Notes under the pieces: model-generated
Database searches by the model: none
What the model was told of the DNA's origin: nothing
What the model saw: the letters and a program-made list of their open reading frames with translations, nothing else
Program-made: the position numbers and the translations under genes
Part shown: piece by piece, positions 48,200 through 57,583 of the stretch
Layout: each line of letters opens with the position of its first letter
How positions within the stretch are numbered: the stretch's first letter is position 1
Source: Gammaproteobacteria bacterium
GTDB taxonomy: Bacteria; Pseudomonadota; Gammaproteobacteria; GRL18
DNA length: 64,000 bases
Assembly: GCA_015488755.1 (NCBI GenBank)
Contig: WFNB01000119.1
Coordinates: 1 to 64,000, forward strand
Direction: 5' to 3'

Positions 48200-50266
48200 T
48201 TATTTAAAGCTATTGACTTTATTAATAAATTCAGCCTTTAAACTTTTAGCACTATTATCAGCATAACGTATTTGTATGTAGTGATTAACAATCGTCTGTA
48301 TTAGTAAAGCATCATTAGGAAACTTCTTAATGGCTCTTATTTTTATAGCCTCAGGGCCTTCATTATTAATACCTTTAGCACTAGAAATCAATAAACCCTT
48401 TTTATTTAATTTTTTAATAAATAGTAAATACGTCTCATACACTCTATCTTTTTCTTTATATTGTTTATAAAGATTGTTTGCCTGAAAAATAATTAATAAG
48501 CCTGAAATACTGGTAATTAATAGTAACATCAGTGTTTGCAAACTGTCATTTAAGCCCATCAACTTTAATAATAAGCCTTGCTTTGTTTTATCATAACCTA
48601 ATATCCAATTATTCCAAGTATGTTTCATACTATCAATAGACTGCCTCACTTTCTGATAAGCACGGTAAATTTTTGTTTTTTTCTGGGCAGACAATTCGGG
48701 TAAGTTGGCTAAATTTAACGATGAAAAGCTCAAACCTTCAAGATAGGTCTGAAATATATCAGCTTCAATACGTTCAGGTGGGATCATTGCTGTGGGATCC
48801 ACTCGGAACCAACCTTTATGTTCTAACCAGACTTCTGCCCAAGCATGAGCATTAGCCTGACGAACAAGGTAATAATTACCGATACTATTTTTTTCTAAGC
48901 CCTGATAACCAGTCACAACGCGAGCGGGAATATTAGCTGCTCGCATCAATAGCACAAAACTACTGGCATAGTGTTCACAAAAGCCTCTTTTATAGTTAAA
49001 TAAAAACTCATCACTGGGATTGTTTGTCATAATAGTGGGGTGTTTAGTGTAATAAAAAGGCTGATTTTTAAAATAATTTAAACCGGCCAAAACAATATCC
49101 TGCTTATTTTTAAATTGCTTACGCCATTGCTCACCTAAGGCATAGGTTTTAGGGTTACTACTAGGAGGAAAATATAAAGCATTGTGTAATTCATTTTCTC
49201 TAACAGGGTTTAAGTAAAATTCTGTCATAGATGTCACCCGATATTGAGTAAGTTGGTGAATATTATGTTTATTAATAACTTGTAAATCATTACTTATAAA
49301 AAAACCTTGAATCGTATCACCTTCTATTTTACTTGGCATTTCTAAAGCAAATAACCATTTTTGTTGATGGGGTTCTAGCGTAATGGTATAAGAGGTGGCG
49401 TCTCTGGTTTTTGTCACAATAGCATTAAATGGTTTATGCAGTGCTCTGGGGTTTTCCTGAGTCCATAAAAAACCATCCGTTTTACTTAGCACTGGACCAC
49501 GCCAATATAACTTATCCGCTGTCGGTGGTTTGCCTTTAAAGTCCACACGAAAAGCAATTTCATCAGAATCAACCAAATTACTGACACTACCAGGGTACAT
49601 TTTATCAGATAAACCGGTTTTCCCCATTTGATTATCATCCGGTAAGCTCCAAAGAGGCCCTGGAATTCTAGGAAAAAATAAAAAAAGAATAATAGCAATG
49701 GGCAGAGCCTTACTAAAAAGCTGAATGATTATTTTTATATGTGTGGCTAAAGGAATGGGGTCTTGTGGTTTTCGACTAAAGGCACTAAGCATAAGCACTA
49801 AAATAAAACTCATGACTGATGCAAATAGAGCAAGCAATAAACTTTGAGAATGAAAGAAATAGGTAATTAAAATAAAACAGCCAAGGTAAATAATAATAAA
49901 AATATTACGTTTATCTTGATCATTTTTCACCTCTAAAAATTTTAAACTGATCATAATGCTTAATAAACTGAGCGCAGCTTGCTGAGAAAAATGAAAACCA
50001 TAGCTGGTACTAATAATGATAATTGCACTTGAAATAAGTAGTAGTCGGATCACTCTTTTTGGTAAGCGAATAAATCCTAAGTTGTGGATGCTAAACCACG
50101 CTAATAAGAGAACAACATAAAAAGCAACAAATAGGGGAGCACTTAATAGATGAGGTAATAATAAAGCAAAAATAACAATGGGTAATAGTGTATATGCATT
50201 TATTATAAAGCCCATTTTGGTAAAAGCAGAATCAAGAGTTTTAGCGTTTAACCACTTTATATTCAT
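48200..50266 (-). CDS. TgpA-like membrane transglutaminase
   Basis: 688 residues. The N-terminal half has six or so hydrophobic helices (for example ALSLLSIMISLKFLEV, FIIIYLGCFILITYFF). It is followed by a transglutaminase-like core with Cys in RGFCEHYASSFVLLM (near 427), His in NAHAWAEVWLEH (near 474) and Asp in FRVDPTAMIPPE (near 490). A helix near 570 and a C-terminal DUF4129-like region follow. The relative TgpA of Pseudomonas aeruginosa is essential and periplasm-facing. Next to DUF58, as usual, but without moxR. Confidence 0.92.
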   Translation of the reverse strand: MNIKWLNAKTLDSAFTKMGFIINAYTLLPIVIFALLLPHLLSAPLFVAFYVVLLLAWFSIHNLGFIRLPKRVIRLLLISSAIIIISTSYGFHFSQQAALSLLSIMISLKFLEVKNDQDKRNIFIIIYLGCFILITYFFHSQSLLLALFASVMSFILVLMLSAFSRKPQDPIPLATHIKIIIQLFSKALPIAIILFLFFPRIPGPLWSLPDDNQMGKTGLSDKMYPGSVSNLVDSDEIAFRVDFKGKPPTADKLYWRGPVLSKTDGFLWTQENPRALHKPFNAIVTKTRDATSYTITLEPHQQKWLFALEMPSKIEGDTIQGFFISNDLQVINKHNIHQLTQYRVTSMTEFYLNPVRENELHNALYFPPSSNPKTYALGEQWRKQFKNKQDIVLAGLNYFKNQPFYYTKHPTIMTNNPSDEFLFNYKRGFCEHYASSFVLLMRAANIPARVVTGYQGLEKNSIGNYYLVRQANAHAWAEVWLEHKGWFRVDPTAMIPPERIEADIFQTYLEGLSFSSLNLANLPELSAQKKTKIYRAYQKVRQSIDSMKHTWNNWILGYDKTKQGLLLKLMGLNDSLQTLMLLLITSISGLLIIFQANNLYKQYKEKDRVYETYLLFIKKLNKKGLLISSAKGINNEGPEAIKIRAIKKFPNDALLIQTIVNHYIQIRYADNSAKSLKAEFINKVNSFK

Positions 50267-50268
50267 TA

Positions 50269-51237
50269 TTAAGCCACCTGATAAAGTGCTAGCATTTTAA
50301 GGCAAACATGTTGATGTGTTATTCCTTGACTAATGGCAATGCGTTGCTCAGGCAAGACCAAACCATAACGATCGCCCTTATTATGAGCATCAATAATAAG
50401 GCGGCATAGTTGACTTAAGCGTGATTCAGTATCACCACTTAAGTCGTTCCAATTAAACCAATACTCATGATTATTAGCACCTAAAAAGGTTTTGCTCATA
50501 AGCCCCTGTTCACGAGCATAAGCCTTCCAATGAATATGGTTCAGAGGCTCTCCTTTTTGATACGCTTTAAAACCACTAAAATCATCAAAGCCTCTACCCT
50601 TATCACTTTGGCCTTCACTATTGGAACCATTTAGAGGAATATGAAAAAATGAGGTACTGGGTTGTGGATAAACAATCGCATGAGACTTGAGTTGTATATT
50701 ACCCCATGCATAAAATAATCCCAAAGGATAACAACTTGAGATAGTAAGAACAGGCAACTGAAATAAACCACGCTGCTGGCTTTGAGCAGAGAGATGGATA
50801 ATTGTTTTTTCACCTGAACAGATATCAGAAAAAATAGTATTATTAGGATCTTTTTTAGCAAAACCAATAGCAATTGAATAATGATCATCAGCAATATTCT
50901 GTTGTCTGGCTGTGTTATGTTGAATTACTAAAGGAAACAAAATAGGTTGACAACAAAAAACTGGCTGAATATGAGACAAAGAAAAATGCAAGTTTACTAG
51001 ATTTTTCTGTGTCATATACATAGCAAGCAATGCAATTCCAACCAATAAGAAGGTAAAGAAAAAGATTAATGAATTGGTAAAATTAGTAGCAGCAGCTAAC
51101 ATAATAAAAATAAGTAAAGTAAAGATAAGACCCTCACGGGTAGGTAAAATATAAATATTCTTAGATTGAAGAACCGCTTCGTCGGTTGCTTCTACTCGTT
51201 TTAATAACCATTTCTTTAGTTTACTAATTGCTTTCAT
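50269..51237 (-). CDS. DUF58 domain protein
   Basis: 322 residues. Two N-terminal membrane helices (GLIFTLLIFIMLAAATNF and LIFFFTFLLVGIALLAMY, about 35-75), then a beta-rich part and the DUF58 signature (DKGRGFDDFSGFKAYQKGEPLN, HIHWKAYAREQGLMSKTF). It lies 2 bp upstream of the transglutaminase gene, forming the common DUF58-TgpA pair. The MoxR AAA ATPase that usually completes the operon is not in the 350 bp upstream. Confidence 0.9.
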   Translation of the reverse strand: MKAISKLKKWLLKRVEATDEAVLQSKNIYILPTREGLIFTLLIFIMLAAATNFTNSLIFFFTFLLVGIALLAMYMTQKNLVNLHFSLSHIQPVFCCQPILFPLVIQHNTARQQNIADDHYSIAIGFAKKDPNNTIFSDICSGEKTIIHLSAQSQQRGLFQLPVLTISSCYPLGLFYAWGNIQLKSHAIVYPQPSTSFFHIPLNGSNSEGQSDKGRGFDDFSGFKAYQKGEPLNHIHWKAYAREQGLMSKTFLGANNHEYWFNWNDLSGDTESRLSQLCRLIIDAHNKGDRYGLVLPEQRIAISQGITHQHVCLKMLALYQVA

Positions 51238-51586
51238 TGTTACTTAGACCTGCATTAAATGGCGATTATTTTATTTTTCATACTCTATTTTTGACTCAAA
51301 TGGGGCATGACTGCTCAGTTACTAATATATAACAAATATTTGTTTGAATAACTCAGCTCTGATAGACAATTAAGCTAGGAAGGCACTAACACACTGAATT
51401 ATTACCTAAATGATAGATTGGATTGAATAGTAAAGAAAGTAAAAAGGAATAGAGAAATTATTAATAACAAGAAATGTGATTGACTTAATACCCATTGAAT
51501 TAAGTCAATTGAATACAAGCATTAATATTACTTAACTTTTCTGCTACTATGAATTGTAGGAGACAAAGCTATCAGAGGATATAAAA
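51238..51586. other. 349-bp divergent intergenic region (DUF58 / frdC promoters)
   Basis: No ORF or RNA gene supported. It holds a perfect inverted repeat (51480-51508) and -10-like boxes TAATAT (51523-51528) and TACTAT (51545-51550) facing frdC. The ribosome site AGAGGAT stands before the frdC ATG. Confidence 0.6.
51480..51508 (+). promoter_or_regulatory. Putative operator of the fumarate reductase operon
   Basis: TTGACTTAAT and its exact complement ATTAAGTCAA flank a 9-nt spacer. Within it TTGAATTAAGTCAA has the TTGA-N6-TCAA spacing of FNR/CRP-family sites, though the inner consensus bases differ. Its centre is about 41 bp upstream of a start predicted from the TAATAT box, a common activator position. 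Oxygen control is inferred, not shown. Confidence 0.4.
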
Positions 51587-52381
51587 ATGAGGCACGATAG
51601 AATACAAAAAAGTATCAATGCGTACTTATGTCGTAATGTCAGCCATATTTATGCCCGCTTAGATATTATTCAAAGCATCAGCGGACTTATTCTAGCAGCC
51701 TTTATTATTATTCATTTATTACTAGAAGCCAGTATCATTATTAGTAAAGATGCTATGCTGATGGTGAGCAAATTTTTTGAAGGCTACTATTTTTTTGGTG
51801 AGAAATATCCTGGAATTATTTCATTTCTAGCAGCAGCTATTTTCTTCATATTAATCATCCATGCACTAATAGCCCTACGTAAATTCCCCTCCAACTATCG
51901 TCAATACCATATTTTAAAACAACACATGAAACAATTTCATCATAGTGATACTCATTTATGGTTTTATCAAGCGGTTACTGGTTTTATGATGTTTTTTTTA
52001 GCCTCAGTTCATTTGTATATCATGATGACTCAGCCTGCTAATATCGGGCCTTATGCTTCTGCCGATCGGATATATACAGATTGGCTATGGCCTTTGTATT
52101 TACTTTTACTTATCAGTGTTGTTATTCATGCTGGCATTGGTTTATACCGCCTTGCTCTGAAATGGGGGATCTTTGAACGCAATGTTCATGGTAACCAAAA
52201 ATACGTGGCCAAAAAATCAAAAATAAATCGCCAAATATTTAAAAAAATTATGCTTATAGGGATCAGCCTTTATGTAATCATTGGTTTTACTTCATTAGTT
52301 AGTTATTTAAAAGTTGGCTATGAGCATCGAGATAAAGCCGGTGAGCGCTATGAATCAATAGAAAAAGAGGTTCAGCTATGA
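51587..52381 (+). CDS. frdC: Fumarate reductase dihaem cytochrome b subunit (Wolinella type)
   Basis: 264 residues with five membrane helices. The sequence closely follows Wolinella succinogenes FrdC as I remember it ([33 protein letters not shown]). The haem ligands align as H43, H92, H142 and H181, and the quinol-site Glu66 equivalent is E65 (KFFEG). Wolinella Glu180, the key residue of the transmembrane E-pathway for protons, is V179 here. It exchanges electrons with the quinone pool for FrdAB. Its stop overlaps frdA by 4 bp. This subunit type is mainly known from Campylobacterota, so transfer is likely. Confidence 0.93.
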   Translation: MRHDRIQKSINAYLCRNVSHIYARLDIIQSISGLILAAFIIIHLLLEASIIISKDAMLMVSKFFEGYYFFGEKYPGIISFLAAAIFFILIIHALIALRKFPSNYRQYHILKQHMKQFHHSDTHLWFYQAVTGFMMFFLASVHLYIMMTQPANIGPYASADRIYTDWLWPLYLLLLISVVIHAGIGLYRLALKWGIFERNVHGNQKYVAKKSKINRQIFKKIMLIGISLYVIIGFTSLVSYLKVGYEHRDKAGERYESIEKEVQL

Positions 52382-54387
52382 AGATTATTTACACTGATGT
52401 TCTGGTCATTGGTGGTGGCCTTGCTGGATTACGAGTTGCCACAGGTGTAAAAGCCCGAGGCCATGATGTTACAGTATTGAGCTTAGTACCGCCTAAGCGC
52501 TCACACTCAGCTGCTGCTCAAGGTGGCATGCAAGCCAGCTTAGCCAACTCAGCTATGGGTGCTGGAGATAATGAGGATATTCATTTTGCAGATACGATTA
52601 AGGGAAGCGACTGGGGTGCTGATCAAATTGTCGCTCGTATGTTTGTTAATACTGCTCCCAAAGCCATACGAGAACTTGCCGCTTGGGGGGTGCCTTGGAG
52701 TCGGGTACAACGAGGTGATCATCAAGCCATTATTAACACTAAAAAAGTAACCATTCATGAGCGTGATGATGCACATGGTTTAATTAATGCCCGTGATTTT
52801 GGTGGTACCAAAAAATGGCGCACCTGTTTTACCTCAGATGGGACAGGCCATAGCATGTTATATGCAATGGATAATAAGGCTCATGAGCAAAAAATAGATG
52901 TTCAGGAGCGCATGGAAGCATTAGCACTAATCCATGATATTTCTTCTAAAAATGAGCATCGCTGTTATGGTGCTGTAGTACGCAATTTAATGACAGGTGA
53001 ATTGCTTGCCTATGTTGCCAAAGCAACCACCATTGCAACCGGAGGTTATGGTCGCATCTTCAGCGTATCCACCAATGCCATTATTTGTGAAGGCATTGGT
53101 CAAGCCATTGCTTTAGAAACAGGGGTCGCAACATTAGGCAATATGGAAGCCATTCAATTTCACCCCACTGCTATTGTTCCTGTAGGCATTTTAGCCACTG
53201 AAGGCTGTCGTGGTGACGGCGGCGTATTACGTGATGTTGATGGCTACCGGTTTATGCCTGATTATGAGCCAGAGAAAAAAGATCTGGCCTCTCGTGATGT
53301 GGTCTCAAGACGGATGACCGAACACATACGTAAAGGTAAGGGGGTAGCCTCACGTTATGGTGACCATTTATGGTTAGATATTACTTTATTAGGACGGGAT
53401 CATATCGAAAAAAACCTCCGCGAAGTCAATGATATTTGCCATAATTTTTTAGGTATCGATCCAGCAAAAGACTGGATCCCTGTACGGCCTACTCAACATT
53501 ATTCTATGGGGGGTATCCGTACCAAATACACCGGTGAGTCCAGTACCTTAAAAGGCTTATATTCCTGTGGAGAGGCCGCCTGTTGGGATCTTCATGGTTT
53601 TAATCGCCTAGGAGGTAATTCTGTCAGTGAAACCGTTGTGGCCGGTATGCTTGTAGCAGAATACATTGCAGATTTTTGTGATGCCGTGCACAGCACAGTA
53701 GACATTAATAGTGATGTGGTTGAACATTTTATCAAATGTGAACAAGGCAAATTGGATACCTTATTGACCTATGAAAATGGTGAAGATGCCTATGAGTTAC
53801 GTGAAGCAATGGAAACCATTATGATGGAAAAAGTGGGTATTTTTCGTAATGGTAAGGATTTAGAAATAGCCGTAAAAGAGCTACAAAAACTACTAAAACG
53901 CAGTAAACAGATATCCGTAAAGCGATCAAAATCCAAAGCCGCTAACCCTGCTTTAGAAAATGCTTATCGAACTCAAAAAATGATTAAAATTGCCTTAACT
54001 GCTGCTTATGGTGCGCTACTTAGAACAGAAAGTCGAGGCGCACATTCACGAGAAGATTACCCTGAACGCAATGATAAAGAGTGGCTAAAACGTACCATTA
54101 TGCAATGGTCAAAAGTAGAAGAGGATCTCCCTCAAGTAAGTTATGAAAAAATTGATATTAATAGTATGGAGTTACCACCAGGTTTTCGTGGCTATGGTAA
54201 AGATATGACTATTAGCCACCCAACAAGTGCCATTCGCCAGCAAGCCGTCGATCAAGCGAGGGAAAAAAACAGCATAATCGGTGATCGTTTCAGCTTACAA
54301 GAAATGCTCATGCCCTATAAGCACTTATTGCCAGCAAAGTATCGTACCAAGAATGAACGTTTAGATGAGGGATTTTCTAATGAGTAA
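52378..54387 (+). CDS. frdA: Fumarate reductase flavoprotein subunit
   Basis: 669 residues. FAD-binding [15 protein letters not shown], covalent flavin at H43 in [15 protein letters not shown], the substrate/capping region [20 protein letters not shown] with [10 protein letters not shown], the active-site Arg region [10 protein letters not shown], and HYSMGGIRT. Near-continuous similarity to Wolinella FrdA ([20 protein letters not shown]) supports this subfamily over enterobacterial FrdA/SdhA. Reduces fumarate to succinate on the cytoplasmic side; the reverse reaction is possible. Confidence 0.97.
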   Translation: MKIIYTDVLVIGGGLAGLRVATGVKARGHDVTVLSLVPPKRSHSAAAQGGMQASLANSAMGAGDNEDIHFADTIKGSDWGADQIVARMFVNTAPKAIRELAAWGVPWSRVQRGDHQAIINTKKVTIHERDDAHGLINARDFGGTKKWRTCFTSDGTGHSMLYAMDNKAHEQKIDVQERMEALALIHDISSKNEHRCYGAVVRNLMTGELLAYVAKATTIATGGYGRIFSVSTNAIICEGIGQAIALETGVATLGNMEAIQFHPTAIVPVGILATEGCRGDGGVLRDVDGYRFMPDYEPEKKDLASRDVVSRRMTEHIRKGKGVASRYGDHLWLDITLLGRDHIEKNLREVNDICHNFLGIDPAKDWIPVRPTQHYSMGGIRTKYTGESSTLKGLYSCGEAACWDLHGFNRLGGNSVSETVVAGMLVAEYIADFCDAVHSTVDINSDVVEHFIKCEQGKLDTLLTYENGEDAYELREAMETIMMEKVGIFRNGKDLEIAVKELQKLLKRSKQISVKRSKSKAANPALENAYRTQKMIKIALTAAYGALLRTESRGAHSREDYPERNDKEWLKRTIMQWSKVEEDLPQVSYEKIDINSMELPPGFRGYGKDMTISHPTSAIRQQAVDQAREKNSIIGDRFSLQEMLMPYKHLLPAKYRTKNERLDEGFSNE

Positions 54388-55177
54388 TAGCCAAATAGCA
54401 TCCAAAGCACCTAAACAAGCACGTCAATTACATTTTCATATTTTACGTTTTGATCCACATCTAAAAGGAGACAAGCCAAGAATTGAGACCTTTATTATAG
54501 AAGAATCACCGGGTATGACTTTATTTATAGCTTTAAATGACATTCGCAGAAACCATGATGCCTCACTAAAGTTTGACTTTGTTTGCCGAGCAGGGATATG
54601 TGGCAGTTGTGCTATGGTGATTAATGGTAAACCCGGCTTAGCATGTCATACATTAACAGCCACTCTGGATACGGATATCAGTCTGGCGCCCTTACCTGTG
54701 TTTGAATTAATTGGTGACTTATCAGTATACACAGGTAATTGGATGCGTGGTTTAAATGAGCGTCTTGAAGCTTGGATACACCAACAGGAAGAACATGATT
54801 TTAACCGTTTAGAAGAACCTATGGAACCCGATTTAGCGGATGAAATTTATGAGCTCGATCGTTGTATAGAATGTGGTTGCTGCATTGCTGGCTGTGGCAC
54901 CATACAAATGCGAGAAGAGTTTGTTGGTGCCGTGGGGTTAAATAAAATCGCCCGCTATCAAATTGATCCAAGGGATAAACGCAGTGATGCCGATTATTAT
55001 GAATTGATTGGTGATGAAGATGGAGTCTTCAGCTGTATGACCTTACTGGGCTGTGAAGATGTTTGCCCTAAAAATTTACCGTTGCAATCAAGAATTGCTT
55101 ATTTACGTAGAAAAATGCTACAAATTGGCCTGACAAGTGTGCAGGATAATTGCTTATGCGTATCAACTCCAACTTAA
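54380..55177 (+). CDS. frdB: Fumarate reductase iron-sulfur subunit
   Basis: 265 residues from the ATG at 54380, which overlaps the frdA stop by 8 bp and follows GAGG; the listed start lies 15 bp earlier. Three cluster motifs: [2Fe-2S] in [21 protein letters not shown], [4Fe-4S] in [12 protein letters not shown], and [3Fe-4S] in [16 protein letters not shown]. It bridges flavin and haems. The N-terminus carries about 15 polar residues more than Wolinella FrdB. Confidence 0.97.
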   Translation: MSNSQIASKAPKQARQLHFHILRFDPHLKGDKPRIETFIIEESPGMTLFIALNDIRRNHDASLKFDFVCRAGICGSCAMVINGKPGLACHTLTATLDTDISLAPLPVFELIGDLSVYTGNWMRGLNERLEAWIHQQEEHDFNRLEEPMEPDLADEIYELDRCIECGCCIAGCGTIQMREEFVGAVGLNKIARYQIDPRDKRSDADYYELIGDEDGVFSCMTLLGCEDVCPKNLPLQSRIAYLRRKMLQIGLTSVQDNCLCVSTPT

Positions 55178-55427
55178 AATAACTGTGATAGCTCAAACCT
55201 CATCTGACAGTTACCGTCTTTTTAAGGTGTCTGTTATGTTAGAGTTCCTTTTGTTTTAAAATAAAGATTCAACACCTTTATCAAAACGGGTAACTCTCTT
55301 CTAATCAAGTAGAAGTGTCAGACGAAGTCAGAACTAATACATATAAGCTCATCTATGAAGCAATATGTTTGAGTCGCTAATTCTGCTACAATTAGCGCTT
55401 ATTTCACATAGAACCGCTTAATTATTC
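55178..55427. other. 250-bp gap between frdB and mksF
   Basis: No ORF, RNA gene or convincing terminator. It should carry the mksF promoter; a separate transcript for the condensin operon is likely but not demonstrable by eye. Confidence 0.45.
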
Positions 55428-56882
55428 ATGTTTTTTTCTGAGCAACGTCAACAATTTTTTAAACCCTTAACCAGCAAATATAGAGAGCAGGTCATTGAGT
55501 GTTTACGCTTATTGTATGATCGCCTTTATAGCGCTAATGCTGATTATGGCGAATCACTGCGCCGTAATCAAGTCATTGAAATTTTTGAAGAAGCTTTGGC
55601 TCGTGCCCCTATATTAGAGCAAGACTGTGAACCCGAAGACAATTTGGGCAGTCCCCGTTTTAAACACACCCGTGAACAAGCCAGTTGGTCTTTAACTCTA
55701 TTAGTTGAAAACGGTTGGATTGATAAACAAGTGGATCAGATCACCTTTCAATCGACCTATCCTTTTAGTCGCATGGGACGTTTATTTACTCAAGCACTGG
55801 TTGAAGCAAAGAGTAAGAAAATTCGCACCCGCCACCGCAATACTCGCAATACACTCAATGCCTTAGATGCTTTTTTAAATCGTGGTGAAGTGCATGATTT
55901 ATTAGATGCTTATGAATACTCAGAACGAATTATTGCTGACTTTAGCGATATCATCTCTGAGCTTGAAGAGCGCAAACGAGAATTAGTACGTGAGGTTGAA
56001 ACTCAGGCTTTGGTACAACAGGCATCTGAACATTTTTTTGATTTTATGGAAAAACGCTTCCAACCTGATTTGGCCATTCGTCTCTCTGCTGATAGTGTTG
56101 AAAAACACCGTGATCAAATTGAACAAAGTATTGCCAAGATCCGTCGTAAACGTAAAGAATTTAAAAAACAGGCCGAACTGCGTTTGCGCCAAGTTGCCCC
56201 AGAATTATTAACCTCCCAAGAGCAATCCATTTTATGGCATATTCTTGATACTATTGAGCTGCGCATGCGTAAGGCCAGTGATACCATGCTGCCTGCTTTA
56301 CGCCGTGCTTTACAAAGCTTTACTAAACGAGCGGATATTATTATTCGTCAAATTGCCTATTTAGGTGGACAAAGCCAAAGTGATGTTCTTAGTATTTGTG
56401 CTACTCTAAAAAATCTAAGCCCCGATGAGGCTGATGAACGTTTACACAAAGTTGCTCATAAAGTGTCCCCTATAGCTATCCGATTAATTGATCCTAAACA
56501 AGTATTCTTAAGCGAACGTCAGAAAAAACGGCTTGTGCAAACAGAAATTATAGAAGAAGAGGCATTAAATACACAAGCCCAACAAGAAATCATTATTGAT
56601 CAACTGTTAGATCAAGCCTTTGCCATTCGAAATGATGATTTAAAAAATTACTTACACCATCAATTCAGCCAAGCCTTAGAGAAAAATATCCCTATTAATA
56701 CGGCTGATTTGAGTATTAATAATGCCAACGATTTATTAGCCATGGCACATGTAATAGAGCTTGGTGGGGTTAATCAAATCAGTTCGGACTATCAATTTTC
56801 TATAGACCCTGTAGGACGCAGCAATAGCAACATCTATTTTAAACAATTTGATGAATTTTTAATTTCACTCAAAAAAATATAA
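55428..56882 (+). CDS. mksF: MksF/JetA-type kleisin of an MksBEF condensin
   Basis: 484 residues, the size and place of MksF (Wadjet JetA). N-terminal winged-helix-like region (KYREQVIECLRLLYDRLYS), then ARAPILEQD and a long helical section with charged coiled coils (about 150-260), and a C-terminal winged-helix-like part. It should bridge the two MksB heads. It is first in the operon, with mksE 22 bp after and mksB next. Identification rests on gene order, lengths and the clear SMC partner. Confidence 0.85.
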   Translation: MFFSEQRQQFFKPLTSKYREQVIECLRLLYDRLYSANADYGESLRRNQVIEIFEEALARAPILEQDCEPEDNLGSPRFKHTREQASWSLTLLVENGWIDKQVDQITFQSTYPFSRMGRLFTQALVEAKSKKIRTRHRNTRNTLNALDAFLNRGEVHDLLDAYEYSERIIADFSDIISELEERKRELVREVETQALVQQASEHFFDFMEKRFQPDLAIRLSADSVEKHRDQIEQSIAKIRRKRKEFKKQAELRLRQVAPELLTSQEQSILWHILDTIELRMRKASDTMLPALRRALQSFTKRADIIIRQIAYLGGQSQSDVLSICATLKNLSPDEADERLHKVAHKVSPIAIRLIDPKQVFLSERQKKRLVQTEIIEEEALNTQAQQEIIIDQLLDQAFAIRNDDLKNYLHHQFSQALEKNIPINTADLSINNANDLLAMAHVIELGGVNQISSDYQFSIDPVGRSNSNIYFKQFDEFLISLKKI

Positions 56883-56904
56883 ACCAACCAATAATGAAAC
56901 TACC

Positions 56905-57564
56905 ATGATCAGCGACCTATTTACCGAACAATTAGAAAAAAAGAATTATACTCTGGAAGAATTTTCTGAGTTACTTATTCGCCTCTTAGATTATGGTGTC
57001 TTATGCCGTGATGAAAGTCAGGTAGAAGAACACTTATATGATCGTTTTATCCAATTAAAAAATCTTATTGAAGATTATCTACAGATCATTGGTATTCGTT
57101 TACAACATGATAAACGCTTTCATTTTGTTCGTATTTATCCTCCCGGTGCTCAGGTTCCCGGCCTACAAGATGAAGTAGAACAAGCCTTTAATAATGGCTT
57201 TCGGCAACGTTTATCACAGTCTGATATTGCTGTTATTCTAGTATTACGTGCTGAGTATGATAAGTCTTTACGCGAGGGACAAATTGATGAAAATGGTTGT
57301 GTGATGATCGCTATGGAAGCATTAAGCATTGGTATGAAAAATTTATTAAACCGAAGCCTACCTGATACCATGACTGAACGTAACCGCCTATTATCTCGTT
57401 TGAAACAATTACGCCTCATTCATTTTAAACTCGATGATAATGAAGAACAGGCTGATAATTGGCTTAAGATCCGACCAACCATCAGCCAATTTATTAATGA
57501 AGAAGCCTTGATGATTTTATCTACTGGTAAAAACACCACTGCCAGCCATAATGACCCAAAATAG
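56905..57564 (+). CDS. mksE: MksE/JetB-type KITE subunit of an MksBEF condensin
   Basis: 219 residues, matching MksE in size and place. A helix-rich start (KKNYTLEEFSELLIRLLDYG) and winged-helix features (RNRLLSRLKQLRLIHFKLDD), including EQAFNNGFRQRLSQSDIAVIL, suggest a tandem winged-helix KITE protein that binds the kleisin. It lies 19 bp before mksB. Confidence 0.85.
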   Translation: MISDLFTEQLEKKNYTLEEFSELLIRLLDYGVLCRDESQVEEHLYDRFIQLKNLIEDYLQIIGIRLQHDKRFHFVRIYPPGAQVPGLQDEVEQAFNNGFRQRLSQSDIAVILVLRAEYDKSLREGQIDENGCVMIAMEALSIGMKNLLNRSLPDTMTERNRLLSRLKQLRLIHFKLDDNEEQADNWLKIRPTISQFINEEALMILSTGKNTTASHNDPK

Positions 57565-57583
57565 ATAAGCGATAGCCCTAACT

